A DNA stretch of 64,000 bases. It comes from Ruegeria sp. Alg231-54. Lineage in GTDB: Bacteria; Pseudomonadota; Alphaproteobacteria; Rhodobacterales; Rhodobacteraceae. Under the pieces are notes generated by a model. The model was not told the DNA's origin. It made no database searches and worked only from the letters and a program-made list of their open reading frames with translations. A program made the position numbers and the translations under genes. Positions 36,601-44,913 of this stretch are shown here, piece after piece. The stretch covers positions 372,001 to 436,000 of the forward strand of contig NZ_FREZ01000002.1 in the NCBI RefSeq assembly GCF_900143525.1, written 5' to 3'. The number at the start of each line of letters is the position of its first letter. The stretch's first letter is position 1.

Positions 36601-37188
36601 TTACAGCGCGCCCTTGGTCGACGGAATCGCATCCGCCTTGCGCGGGTCGGTTTCGACCGCCAGACGCAACGCACGCGCGACGGCCTTAAACGCGGCCTCG
36701 GCAATGTGGTGGCTATTGAACCCGTGCAATTGGTCGATATGCAGCGTGATGCCGCCATGGGTACTGAACGCCTGAAAGAACTCGCGCACCAATTCGGTGT
36801 CGAAGTTACCGATCTTGGGGGTTGGCAGGGTCACGTTCCAGATCAGAAACGGGCGCGCGGACAGGTCCAGAGCGCAGCGTACTTGCGCGTCATCCATGGG
36901 CAGGTGGCACTCGCCGTAACGACGGATGCCCTTCTTGTCGCCCAACGCCTGCGTCAGCGCCTGACCCAGCGCAATGCCTGTATCCTCGACCGTGTGGTGG
37001 TCGTCGATGTGGTAATCACCCTTGGCGCGGATCGTCATGTCGATCAGCGAATGGCGCGCAAGCTGGTCCAGCATGTGATCAAAGAACCCGACGCCGGTCT
37101 GATTGTAATAAGTGCCGGTTCCGTCAAGATTGACCTCGACCGAAATCTCGGTCTCGGCGGTTTGACGGCTGATCTTTGCGCTGCGCAT
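36601..37188 (-). CDS. hisB: Imidazoleglycerol-phosphate dehydratase
   Basis: 195 residues, monofunctional dehydratase (no phosphatase domain). The manganese-binding motifs [12 protein letters not shown] and [14 protein letters not shown] are present along with the second repeat [13 protein letters not shown] and [19 protein letters not shown]. Start ATG 37188. First gene of the leftward hisB-hisH pair; a divergent promoter region of about 150 bp separates it from the Lrp-type gene. Confidence 0.97.
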   Translation of the reverse strand: MRSAKISRQTAETEISVEVNLDGTGTYYNQTGVGFFDHMLDQLARHSLIDMTIRAKGDYHIDDHHTVEDTGIALGQALTQALGDKKGIRRYGECHLPMDDAQVRCALDLSARPFLIWNVTLPTPKIGNFDTELVREFFQAFSTHGGITLHIDQLHGFNSHHIAEAAFKAVARALRLAVETDPRKADAIPSTKGAL

Positions 37189-37341
37189 GGGCGAATTCCT
37201 TTTGCTACAGGCGCGCTTATAGACGGGGATTGGTCGGCTTATCCAGACCAAGCGTTGCTTTCGCTGCAATCTGTTGCAGGGGATTGCGCCCGGTGACGTG
37301 CCATGCCAGCCTGCCGGAAACTCAATCAACAGGTCCAAATC

Positions 37342-37581
37342 ATGTCCACCTGCGTTTTCATCCAGATCCGCTGCAAACCCGGCACCACCTACATGGTCGC
37401 CGAAGAAATCGCGCTGCGTGAAATTCATTCCGAGCTTTACTCGACCAGCGGCGAATATGATCTATTGCTCAAGCTCTACATCCCCGAAACCGAAGATGTC
37501 GGTCATTTCATCAATGAAAACCTGCTGGTGATCCCGAATATCGAGCGTTCGCTGACCACTATGACCTTCAAAGCGTTCTGA
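37342..37581 (+). CDS. Lrp/AsnC ligand-binding (RAM) domain protein
   Basis: 79 residues, consisting only of the effector-binding RAM domain of Lrp/AsnC regulators ([44 protein letters not shown]). No DNA-binding domain, so it may modulate full-length Lrp proteins by mixed assembly or bind an amino acid by itself. Start ATG 37342. It converges with the membrane protein gene at a 1-bp gap. Confidence 0.88.
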   Translation: MSTCVFIQIRCKPGTTYMVAEEIALREIHSELYSTSGEYDLLLKLYIPETEDVGHFINENLLVIPNIERSLTTMTFKAF

Positions 37582-37582
37582 G

Positions 37583-38185
37583 TCAGGCTGAAGCGTCGGA
37601 CACCGAACCTTGCGGCGCGGCACATGCCAAAATCGCGCCGTTACGCGCCTGCTGATCAGTTGTTCCTGCCCGGAGTAACTGATGCACACCGAACAATACC
37701 ATTAGCGGAATGCCGAGTGAGACCAGATAATTGTCTCCGGCCAATTGCGACCAGACCACACCGATTGCGCAGACCATCAGCAAAACGGCAGAGTGTGTGT
37801 TTCTCTGTTTTGCCCTGTTGGTCTGATAGTTCAGGAAACCGTTCGTTCCGAACAAGGTCAAAACGACACCCGTCAAGAATACACTCATAAGAACGAGGGT
37901 CGCGATGTTCCCGGTCAAAATCGTCGCCGTGTCGCGATAGCCAAGCAAGATCAGGCATTCGATCAGTGGCGTAATCGCCACCATGAAGAGATTGATGCCA
38001 AGTAAAATGGGCTGTGGACGCAGTGTTTTCCTGACATAGGTAACACAAACCGAGGCGGCCAGAACCGTGCCGACCCACCCGGCCCATCGCAAGTCATCCG
38101 TGGCCCGAAACAAAAGCATGAAAACCACGCCCGGCAGATTCTCAAACATCTCAAGCAGCAACCGCTTTTGGGTATCGCTGAGCAT
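37583..38185 (-). CDS. Hypothetical membrane protein
   Basis: 200 residues from ATG 38185 (MLSDTQK). Five or six hydrophobic stretches are visible, for example VGTVLAASVCVTYV, LLGINLFMVAITPLIECLILLG, IATLVLMSVFLTGVVLTLFG and YLVSLGIPLMVLFGVHQLL. No family recognised. It ends beside the RAM gene and starts 55 bp downstream of the GNAT gene on the same strand, so cotranscription is possible. Confidence 0.65.
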   Translation of the reverse strand: MLSDTQKRLLLEMFENLPGVVFMLLFRATDDLRWAGWVGTVLAASVCVTYVRKTLRPQPILLGINLFMVAITPLIECLILLGYRDTATILTGNIATLVLMSVFLTGVVLTLFGTNGFLNYQTNRAKQRNTHSAVLLMVCAIGVVWSQLAGDNYLVSLGIPLMVLFGVHQLLRAGTTDQQARNGAILACAAPQGSVSDASA

Positions 38186-38240
38186 TCTGTAGATTTCCTT
38201 TTTGTAATTGCGCTTTTGGAATGTCGAGTGTGGGATGAAA

Positions 38241-39107
38241 TTACCCCAGTTCGAATGTCGTGATGCCGTAAATCCGGTCCAGATCAATCTCCGGTGCGTG
38301 GCTGGAATACATGCGGCCAGTTTCGAAAACTTTGGTCAAACCCAACTGTTGCGCCATTGCCATGGCTTGCGCGTTGGGATTGGGCATGTCGATGAAGACC
38401 TCCGCATCCATCTGATCGGCGGGAAGTGTCGCCAGCAGCGACACCAAAAGGGCCTCTGCGCTCTCAGGATTGTTCGCAAACAGGGGGCCGACCTTGTACC
38501 CGCTCAAACATCGCCGCAGGGTTGCATAGCCTTTGATCTGACCATCTTCTTCGAACACGCGAGAGACGTGGTTGGGCGCACCGAGCCAGGCGTGAAGGAA
38601 TGTGTCGCGCGGGGCAGGGAACAAGCCCCGGTCGTACGATTTCAGTTCATCCGTCAGGGCGCTGAGGGGCGTGATCTGATCGTGAAGGGACCGGCCCAAC
38701 TGGTCTAGAATTTCACCAACTGTGCCCGAGAAGCGGTAATTGTCATAGGCCAGCTTGAAACCGAATTTGCGATAGTTGTCTTGCTGTTCGACAACACCGT
38801 CCATGCCCATGTTCCGGTGCTGGCAATGCGCCTTGACCGCCTCGGCAACCTGCAGCCCATATCCCGATCCGCGATACTCGGGTTGCACGACATAAAAGCC
38901 TAAAAACGAGTAGTTATTGTCATAATTCACAGCAGAGGCCGATGCGATCATCTGCCCATCCAGGAAACCGCCCTTAAACCCTTCGGGGTCGGAACCGCGA
39001 AAGCAGACCGCGTCGTGTAGCCCTGGGTTCCAGCCTTCCTGGCCGGCCCAATCGACGGCCGTTTGTACTTCGTCTTCAGTCAAAGCGCGAATAACGTATT
39101 CTGGCAT
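38241..39107 (-). CDS. GNAT family N-acetyltransferase with C-terminal Acetyltransf_18-like domain
   Basis: 288 residues from ATG 39107 with ribosome site AGAGGTG. The first 140 residues are a GNAT domain (LGFYVVQPEYRGSGYGLQVAEAVKAHC is motif A, NYRKFGFKLAY the end). The second half (GYATLRRCLSGYKVGPLFANNPESAEALLVSLL) matches the extra domain of GNAT proteins that carry a second, degenerate acetyltransferase fold. Substrate unknown. Confidence 0.82.
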   Translation of the reverse strand: MPEYVIRALTEDEVQTAVDWAGQEGWNPGLHDAVCFRGSDPEGFKGGFLDGQMIASASAVNYDNNYSFLGFYVVQPEYRGSGYGLQVAEAVKAHCQHRNMGMDGVVEQQDNYRKFGFKLAYDNYRFSGTVGEILDQLGRSLHDQITPLSALTDELKSYDRGLFPAPRDTFLHAWLGAPNHVSRVFEEDGQIKGYATLRRCLSGYKVGPLFANNPESAEALLVSLLATLPADQMDAEVFIDMPNPNAQAMAMAQQLGLTKVFETGRMYSSHAPEIDLDRIYGITTFELG

Positions 39108-39192
39108 CAGCGCACCTCTGTTGTGATTGCGTGCCATTCGAGAATGCCGCAACACCAGACAAAGAACCAGCATGTTCAGAGAGGTTTGTATC

Positions 39193-39267
39193 TGGAGCGG
39201 GCGAGGCGATTCGAACGCCCGACCCTAACCTTGGCAAGGTTATGCTCTACCCCTGAGCTACGCCCGC
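39193..39267 (-). tRNA. tRNA-Gly (GCC), copy 1
   Basis: Acceptor GCGGGCG/CGCCCGC, D arm GCTC-AGGGGTA-GAGC, anticodon loop TTGCCAA (GCC), T loop TTCGAAT, discriminator T, encoded CCA. Canonical core. Identical to the copy 110 bp to the right, which would be transcribed first. Confidence 0.97.
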
Positions 39268-39302
39268 ATCAGATACATATTTTCGACCTTTCGGTCTCTC
39301 AA

Positions 39303-39377
39303 TGGAGCGGGCGAGGCGATTCGAACGCCCGACCCTAACCTTGGCAAGGTTATGCTCTACCCCTGAGCTACGCCCGC
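39303..39377 (-). tRNA. tRNA-Gly (GCC), copy 2
   Basis: Same sequence as copy 1 across the whole 75 nt including CCA. The two genes are in tandem with a 35-bp spacer (39268-39302), likely one transcript. Confidence 0.97.
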
Positions 39378-39526
39378 GCCGTTGAGTGAGGAGGGGTGTA
39401 TTAATTCCCAAGCAGGGCTTCAAGCGGAAAAACCAAAAAAGAGGAAAATTCTTTGCGACGGAAACGCGCCTCTTAACCGTTCAAGAACCAGAGCATCCAA
39501 GAATAAGAACGGTGGAGGTGACGAAA

Positions 39527-39679
39527 ATGACGTATACTAAGGATCTGAAGATGGCGGCCCTGGCGGCGATGATTTTGCTGGCTACGGCGGTGTCTGGCAA
39601 AGGCGAGAATCGAATGGGCGATGTCGAATCAATTTTTACGGAATCCCCTCGAATCGAAACGCAGATTTTGGCGGGGTAA
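39527..39679 (+). CDS. Small exported or membrane-anchored peptide
   Basis: 50 residues. ATG 39527 is preceded by a very strong ribosome site GGAGGTGA at correct spacing, which is the main reason to believe the gene. A hydrophobic stretch (MAALAAMILLATAVSG, from residue 9) follows a short charged start, so the product is either a signal-peptide-bearing peptide or a single-pass small membrane protein. The tail GENRMGDVESIFTESPRIE is acidic. The same frame is open upstream to 39386 without a plausible ribosome site. No homology recognised. Confidence 0.6.
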   Translation: MTYTKDLKMAALAAMILLATAVSGKGENRMGDVESIFTESPRIETQILAG

Positions 39680-39694
39680 TCCCCGCCATCCGGT

Positions 39695-40078
39695 TCACAG
39701 CGCCATCAAAAGGCTGGCTATGGCTGCTACGACAATCACGGCGAAGGTCAGCAACATGCCGATCTGGCGCAGAATCACGATCTGCGGTTTGCGGCCGAAC
39801 CCATAGGCATGCAGCACGCGCCCGGCCAGAATGCCAAGGCCCAACAGATTGACCAACCAGCCACCGGCGCCCTGCAGCTCGACCATGGCGATCAGCAACA
39901 GGGCAAACGGTGCATATTCGGCAAAGTTGGAATGCGTGCGCATCACTTTGAGCATGTCGGTGTTGCCACCATCGCCGTAAGAAATCTTGTCGCCGCGGCG
40001 CTGCATGATGACCCGCACACTGAGCGCGACATAGAGAAGTGCCAGCAATGCGGCATAGACTGGGGTGATGGACAGCAT
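39695..40078 (-). CDS. MAPEG family membrane protein
   Basis: 127 residues, four membrane helices. MAPEG signature: VIMQRRGDKISYGDGG, LKVMRTHSNFAEYAPFALLL, LLGLGILAGRVLHAYGF. Eukaryotic members make glutathione conjugates or eicosanoids; bacterial members are poorly known and probably glutathione-dependent. Downstream of the pyc terminator on the same strand, so transcribed separately. Confidence 0.9.
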   Translation of the reverse strand: MLSITPVYAALLALLYVALSVRVIMQRRGDKISYGDGGNTDMLKVMRTHSNFAEYAPFALLLIAMVELQGAGGWLVNLLGLGILAGRVLHAYGFGRKPQIVILRQIGMLLTFAVIVVAAIASLLMAL

Positions 40079-40098
40079 GGTCTGCTCCTTTCAGGATC

Positions 40099-40129
40099 AA
40101 AAAAAGGCCGCCCGGTTCCCCGAACGGCC
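40099..40129 (-). terminator. Intrinsic terminator of pyc
   Basis: Ten-bp stem (GGCCGTTCGG / CCGGGCGGCC with G-T wobbles), four-base loop, followed leftward by TTTTTTT. It starts 26 bp after the pyc stop codon. Confidence 0.85.
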
Positions 40130-40154
40130 CTTGTTCCCGAAAAGGTTAGGTCGT

Positions 40155-43100
40155 TTATTCGAGTTCGACCAGTAGGTCCTTTGCGTCAATCTGGCTGCCC
40201 GGCTGAACATGCACAGCCTTGACCGTCGCATCGCGCTCGGCGTGGATGCCGGTTTCCATCTTCATCGCTTCGATGGTCAGCAGCATGTCGCCTTCCTTGA
40301 CCTCCTGACCCGCAGCCACGGCGACGGTGGCCACCACACCTGGCATCGGCGCGCCGATGTGGTTGGGGTTGCCTGCCTCGGCTTTAGGACGGGACTGCGT
40401 GGTTGAGGTCACCAGTCGGTTTGGAACCCGGATCACGCGCGGTTGGCCGTTGAGTTCAAAGAACACTTTGACCTCGCCCTTTTCATCGGTCTCACCGATG
40501 GCCTGACAGCGGATTTCCAGTGTTTTGCCGGGGTCGATCTCGGCCGTGATCTCTTCGCCGGGTTCCATGCCGTAGAAGAAGGTGCGCGTGGGAAGAGTGC
40601 GCACAGGTCCGTAAGCCCGGTGACGCCCCATGTAGTCCAGGAACACCTTTGGATACATCAGATAGCCGTTCAGATCCTCGTCATCGACCTCTTTGCCTTC
40701 CAAAAGTTGGGACAGCTCGGCGCGTGTGCCTTCAAGGTCAACCGGTGGGACATCCTTGCCCGGGCGATCTGTGTTGGGTGTTTCATCCTTGAGGACCTTC
40801 GTTACGATAGTGTCGGGGAACCCGCCCGGAGGTTGACCCAAATTGCCGCGCATCATGTCCACAACCGAGTCGGGGAAGGCCACATCGGTATCCGGGTTTT
40901 CGACCTGTTCGCGGGTCATGTTCTGGCTGACCATCATCAGCGCCATGTCACCGACCACTTTCGACGAAGGCGTAACTTTCACGATGTCGCCGAACATTTG
41001 GTTTACGTCCGCGTACATCTGAGCCACTTCGTGCCAACGTTCTTCCAGCCCCAGCGAACGCGCCTGCGCCTTGAGGTTGGTGAACTGACCGCCGGGCATC
41101 TCGTGCAAGTAAACCTCAGAAGCCGGGGCCTGCAGGCTGGATTCAAAGGCCGCATATTGCTCCCGAACCGCCTCGAAATAATCGCTGATTTCACGGATGG
41201 CTTTGATGTCCAACCCGGTATCGCGCTCGGTATGGCGCAGTGCTTCGACCACGGTGCCCAGCGTCGCCTGCGAAGTGTTGCCCGAGAAGCTGTCCATCGC
41301 GCAATCCACGGCGTCCACGCCCGCCTCAGAGGCGGCGAGAATGGTAGCGCTGGCGATACCTGCGGTGTCATGCGTGTGGAAGTGGATTGGCAGGCCGACC
41401 TCTTCCTTCAGCGCCCGGATCAGGATTCTGGCCGAGGCCGGTTTCAATAGACCGGCCATATCCTTGAGGCCAAGAATATGAGCCCCAGCGTCGCGTAGCT
41501 CTTTCGCCATGCCGACATAGTATTTCAGGTCATACTTGGCGCGGTCCGGGTCCAGAATATCACCGGTGTAACAGACGGTGCCCTCACAGATTTTACCGTT
41601 CTCGACCACGGCGTCCATCGCGACGCGCATATTCTCAACCCAGTTCAACGAATCGAACACACGGAACACGTCGATGTTCTGCGATGCCTGACGCACAAAC
41701 TCTTGCACAACGTTGTCAGGGTAATTGGTGTAGCCGACCCCGTTCGCGCCGCGCAGCAGCATCTGGGTCATCAGGTTCGGCATCGCCTCGCGCAGGTCGC
41801 GCAGACGTTGCCACGGGCATTCCTGCAAGAATCGGTAGGCCACATCAAATGTCGCGCCGCCCCAGCATTCAACCGAGAACAGCTGCGGCAGGTTGGCCGC
41901 ATAGGTCGGTGCCACTTTGATCATGTCGATCGAACGCATCCGGGTCGCCAGCAGAGACTGATGCCCGTCGCGCATGGTTGTGTCGGTGATCAGAAGTTGG
42001 CGCTGCGCCTTCATCCAATCAGCAACGGCTTGGGGGCCTTTTTGTTCCAGCAGGTTGCGAGCGCCCATCTGCGGCTCGGACTTCGGTGCCGGGGGCTTTG
42101 CGTCTTTCAGATCAGTGCGCGGTTCGGGGCGGTCCTTGGTCTCTGGGTGACCATTCACCGTGATGTCGGCGATATAGGTCAGAACCTTGGTGCCCCGGTC
42201 GCGGCGGCGCTTAAAGGAGAACAGGTCCGGCGTCGTATCGATGAATTTGGTGGTGTATTCGTTCGACAAGAAAGTCGGGTGTTTGAGCAGGTTGATGACA
42301 AAGTCGATATTGGTGCTGACGCCGCGAATTCGGAATTCACGCAAGGCGCGGTCCATCCGGGCAATTGCAGCCTGAGGCGTCGGTGCCTTGGCGGTCACTT
42401 TGGTCAGCAGCGAGTCGTAATAGCGCGTGATCACACCCCCCGCATAAGCGGTGCCGCCATCCAGACGGATGCCCATGCCAGTGGCCGAGCGATAAGCGGT
42501 GATACGACCGTAGTCGGGGATGAAGTTGTTCTGCGGGTCCTCGGTCGTGATCCGCGTTTGCAACGCGTGACCGGTCAGATGCACATCCGACTGGCTTTTT
42601 GCGCCGGTGGCCTCGGCCAGAGTTTTGCCTTCGGCGATCAGGATTTGCGCCTGAACGATGTCGATACCGGTGACTTCCTCGGTGACGGTGTGTTCCACCT
42701 GAACACGCGGGTTCACTTCGATGAAGTAGAACTTGCCGGTTTCCATATCCATCAGGAACTCAACAGTGCCAGCGCATTCATAATTCACATGGGCGCAAAT
42801 CTTGCGACCCAGTTCGCAGATCTCGGCGCGCTGCTCGTCGCTCAGGTAAGGAGCAGGAGCGCGTTCTACTACCTTCTGGTTTCGGCGCTGGACCGAGCAG
42901 TCGCGTTCATACAGGTGATAGATCTCACCATGCTTGTCGCCCAGGATTTGCACCTCGACATGGCGGGCGCGGATGATCATCTTTTCCAGATAACCCTCGC
43001 CATTGCCGAACGCGGCTTCGGCCTCGCGACGGCCTTCCAGAACCATCTCTTCCAGTTCATCCTCGGACAGGATCGGACGCATCCCACGTCCGCCACCACC

Positions 43101-43592
43101 CCACGACGCCTTGAGCATCAGGGGATAACCGATTTCTTTTGCCTCGGCCCGGATCGCATCCATGTCATCGCCCAGAACCTCGGTCGCCGGGATCACAGGC
43201 ACACCCGCTGCGACGGCCACGCGGCGCGCGCTGGCCTTATCGCCCAAGGCGCGCATGGTTTCCGCCTTCGGGCCGATAAAGGTGATGCCGTTCTGAACGC
43301 AGGCATCGACAAAGTCCGGGTTCTCGGACAGCAGGCCATAGCCGGGATGGATCGCATCTGCTCCGCACTCTTTAGCGACGCGGATGATCTCATCGATGCT
43401 CAGGTAGGCGGCAACAGGCCCCATCCCTTCGCCAATGCGATAGGCTTCGTCCGCTTTGAACCGATGCAAGCCCAGCTTGTCCTCTTCGGCAAAGACGGCA
43501 ACGGTGCGTTTGCCCATCTCATTGGCGGCGCGCATAACGCGAATGGCAATCTCGCCTCGGTTGGCGATCAGGATCTTGGTGAATTCAGTCAT
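40155..43592 (-). CDS. pyc: Pyruvate carboxylase
   Basis: 1145 residues, full length. Carboxylates pyruvate to oxaloacetate using ATP and bicarbonate, the main anaplerotic step. Biotin carboxylase occupies residues about 1-450 (KILIANRGEIAIRVMRAA, ASWGGGGRGMRP), the carboxyltransferase barrel about 540-810 (TTMRDGHQSLLATRMR, FHTHDTAGIA), and the biotinyl domain the last 75 residues with EAMKMET (biotinylated Lys near 1111). Stand-alone gene with its own terminator. A long opposite-strand frame lies across it and is rejected. Confidence 0.98.
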   Translation of the reverse strand: MTEFTKILIANRGEIAIRVMRAANEMGKRTVAVFAEEDKLGLHRFKADEAYRIGEGMGPVAAYLSIDEIIRVAKECGADAIHPGYGLLSENPDFVDACVQNGITFIGPKAETMRALGDKASARRVAVAAGVPVIPATEVLGDDMDAIRAEAKEIGYPLMLKASWGGGGRGMRPILSEDELEEMVLEGRREAEAAFGNGEGYLEKMIIRARHVEVQILGDKHGEIYHLYERDCSVQRRNQKVVERAPAPYLSDEQRAEICELGRKICAHVNYECAGTVEFLMDMETGKFYFIEVNPRVQVEHTVTEEVTGIDIVQAQILIAEGKTLAEATGAKSQSDVHLTGHALQTRITTEDPQNNFIPDYGRITAYRSATGMGIRLDGGTAYAGGVITRYYDSLLTKVTAKAPTPQAAIARMDRALREFRIRGVSTNIDFVINLLKHPTFLSNEYTTKFIDTTPDLFSFKRRRDRGTKVLTYIADITVNGHPETKDRPEPRTDLKDAKPPAPKSEPQMGARNLLEQKGPQAVADWMKAQRQLLITDTTMRDGHQSLLATRMRSIDMIKVAPTYAANLPQLFSVECWGGATFDVAYRFLQECPWQRLRDLREAMPNLMTQMLLRGANGVGYTNYPDNVVQEFVRQASQNIDVFRVFDSLNWVENMRVAMDAVVENGKICEGTVCYTGDILDPDRAKYDLKYYVGMAKELRDAGAHILGLKDMAGLLKPASARILIRALKEEVGLPIHFHTHDTAGIASATILAASEAGVDAVDCAMDSFSGNTSQATLGTVVEALRHTERDTGLDIKAIREISDYFEAVREQYAAFESSLQAPASEVYLHEMPGGQFTNLKAQARSLGLEERWHEVAQMYADVNQMFGDIVKVTPSSKVVGDMALMMVSQNMTREQVENPDTDVAFPDSVVDMMRGNLGQPPGGFPDTIVTKVLKDETPNTDRPGKDVPPVDLEGTRAELSQLLEGKEVDDEDLNGYLMYPKVFLDYMGRHRAYGPVRTLPTRTFFYGMEPGEEITAEIDPGKTLEIRCQAIGETDEKGEVKVFFELNGQPRVIRVPNRLVTSTTQSRPKAEAGNPNHIGAPMPGVVATVAVAAGQEVKEGDMLLTIEAMKMETGIHAERDATVKAVHVQPGSQIDAKDLLVELE

Positions 43593-43704
43593 GTCGAGTC
43601 CCGGTCCTACTTGTTTGGCCGTGTTGATAGGCGGACAATACGCGCACGTATATCAGTCGTTCTGGGTAGAACCGGCATGTTAACGCTCGCAAACGCCCCC
43701 TATT

Positions 43705-43727
43705 AGCGCTATTTACCTAATAGCGCT
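43705..43727 (-). repeat. Nine-bp inverted repeat over the stop codon of the hydroxy-acid oxidase gene
   Basis: AGCGCTATT (43705-43713) and AATAGCGCT (43719-43727) pair across a five-base loop. The TAG stop at 43717-43719 lies in it. No T tract follows leftward, so it may stabilise the mRNA end rather than act as an intrinsic terminator. Confidence 0.45.
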
Positions 43728-44874
43728 GCACCGCAGCATCGGCAAGCGGCACGACTGGGGGCAGGTGATTCAGCGACTCAGCCCCCATTTGACCCATATT
43801 CGCGTGCATATCCTGCCGCAAAATGTCGATGACATGGGCGGGGCCTTTGGCGCCGAGGGCGGCCAGCCCATACATGAAGCCACGGCCCAGCATCACAAAA
43901 TCGGCCCCAAGGGCCTTGGCACGTAAGATGTCCAGACCACCTTCGATCCCGCTGTCGAAGATCAGGGGCAGGTCTGTGGCCGCGCGGATTGCAGGTAGGG
44001 CGTCGATTCCGGCGGGGGCGCCATCGAATTGTCGTCCGCCGTGATTCGATATCCAGATGGCGTCGACGCCAGCCCGCTGCAATGGCTCGGCATCTTCAGG
44101 GCGCTGCACGCCTTTCACAATCAGCGGCCCATCCCAAGCATCGCGCAGCCAGTGAACATAGTCCATGTCCGGAGACGTGCGGAGCAGATACCCTACATGG
44201 GCCGTCGGCGGCAAATTGCTGGAGTTGTCCGTATACTTGTCCAGTGTCCGCATCCGCGGTGGCCCGCTGCGCGCTATTCCAAGCGCCCATTCCGGCCGCA
44301 TCGCGATCTGGGCCAGAAGGCGTGGCGTCAATCTCGGCGGGTTGGTCAGCCCGGAACGTGTCTGACGTTCGCGCCGGGATGCAACCGGGACATCAGCCGT
44401 CATCACCAGCGTCGTAAAACCAGCGTTCCGAACCCGATCCAGCAGGTCCTTCCGGATGTCCGGGTCCTTGGGCGGATAAAGCTGAAACCACGCGTTGTCA
44501 CCCAGATGCGGCGCGACGTCCTCGGGGCTTTGGCAGGCAACGTTGGATAGGGTAAATGGCAGACCGGCGCTTGCGGCAGCGCGGGCAAGATGAGCTTCGG
44601 CATCAGGCCAAATCAGGCCTGCCATACCGATCGGGGCAATGCCGAGCGGTAATGGGTAGGTCTGACCGAGGAACTCGGTCGAAGTGTCAAATTCCAATGG
44701 TCCATGCAGGATCGACGGCAGGAAACCGACGCGGTCCAAACCGTCGCGATTGCGGCGCAGCGTGGCCTCAACCCCGGTTCCGCTGTCCAGATACTCCCAT
44801 ACAAAATGAGGTATCCTGCGCTGGGCGCGGTGTTTCAGATCGGCAATGCCGGGAAAACGACTATGAAGGTCCAT
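43717..44874 (-). CDS. FMN-dependent alpha-hydroxy-acid oxidase/dehydrogenase
   Basis: 385 residues of the lactate/glycolate oxidase family, a beta/alpha barrel. IGMAGLIWPDAEAHLARAAA begins the FMN site, IVKGVQRPEDA supplies the FMN-contacting Lys, ISNHGGRQFDGAPAG holds the active-site His and Arg, and IFDSGIEGGLDILRAKALGADFVMLGRGFMYG binds the phosphate. Could be an L-lactate dehydrogenase (LldD-like) or act on another hydroxy acid; the sequence does not settle it. Upstream of pyc on the same strand, so lactate use could feed pyruvate to PYC, but this is inference. Confidence 0.9.
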   Translation of the reverse strand: MDLHSRFPGIADLKHRAQRRIPHFVWEYLDSGTGVEATLRRNRDGLDRVGFLPSILHGPLEFDTSTEFLGQTYPLPLGIAPIGMAGLIWPDAEAHLARAAASAGLPFTLSNVACQSPEDVAPHLGDNAWFQLYPPKDPDIRKDLLDRVRNAGFTTLVMTADVPVASRRERQTRSGLTNPPRLTPRLLAQIAMRPEWALGIARSGPPRMRTLDKYTDNSSNLPPTAHVGYLLRTSPDMDYVHWLRDAWDGPLIVKGVQRPEDAEPLQRAGVDAIWISNHGGRQFDGAPAGIDALPAIRAATDLPLIFDSGIEGGLDILRAKALGADFVMLGRGFMYGLAALGAKGPAHVIDILRQDMHANMGQMGAESLNHLPPVVPLADAAVQRY

Positions 44875-44913
44875 GGGGATTGATCCGACCTAAGGCGCGA
44901 TTCGGCAAGGATT

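Noticed and set aside
39193..39377. Tandem tRNA-Gly genes as a sign of a mobile island
   Set aside because: No integrase, no truncated tRNA copy and ordinary genes on both sides; simple gene duplication is enough.
41703..43706. A 667-codon open frame on the plus strand across pyc
   Set aside because: It is the mirror of the pyruvate carboxylase gene, a common effect of GC-rich codon bias; its translation shows no domain and no ribosome site.
43701..43727. Direct repeats TATTAGCGCT / TAATAGCGCT as an attachment site
   Set aside because: Too short, no integrase nearby, and explained as one inverted repeat at a gene end.
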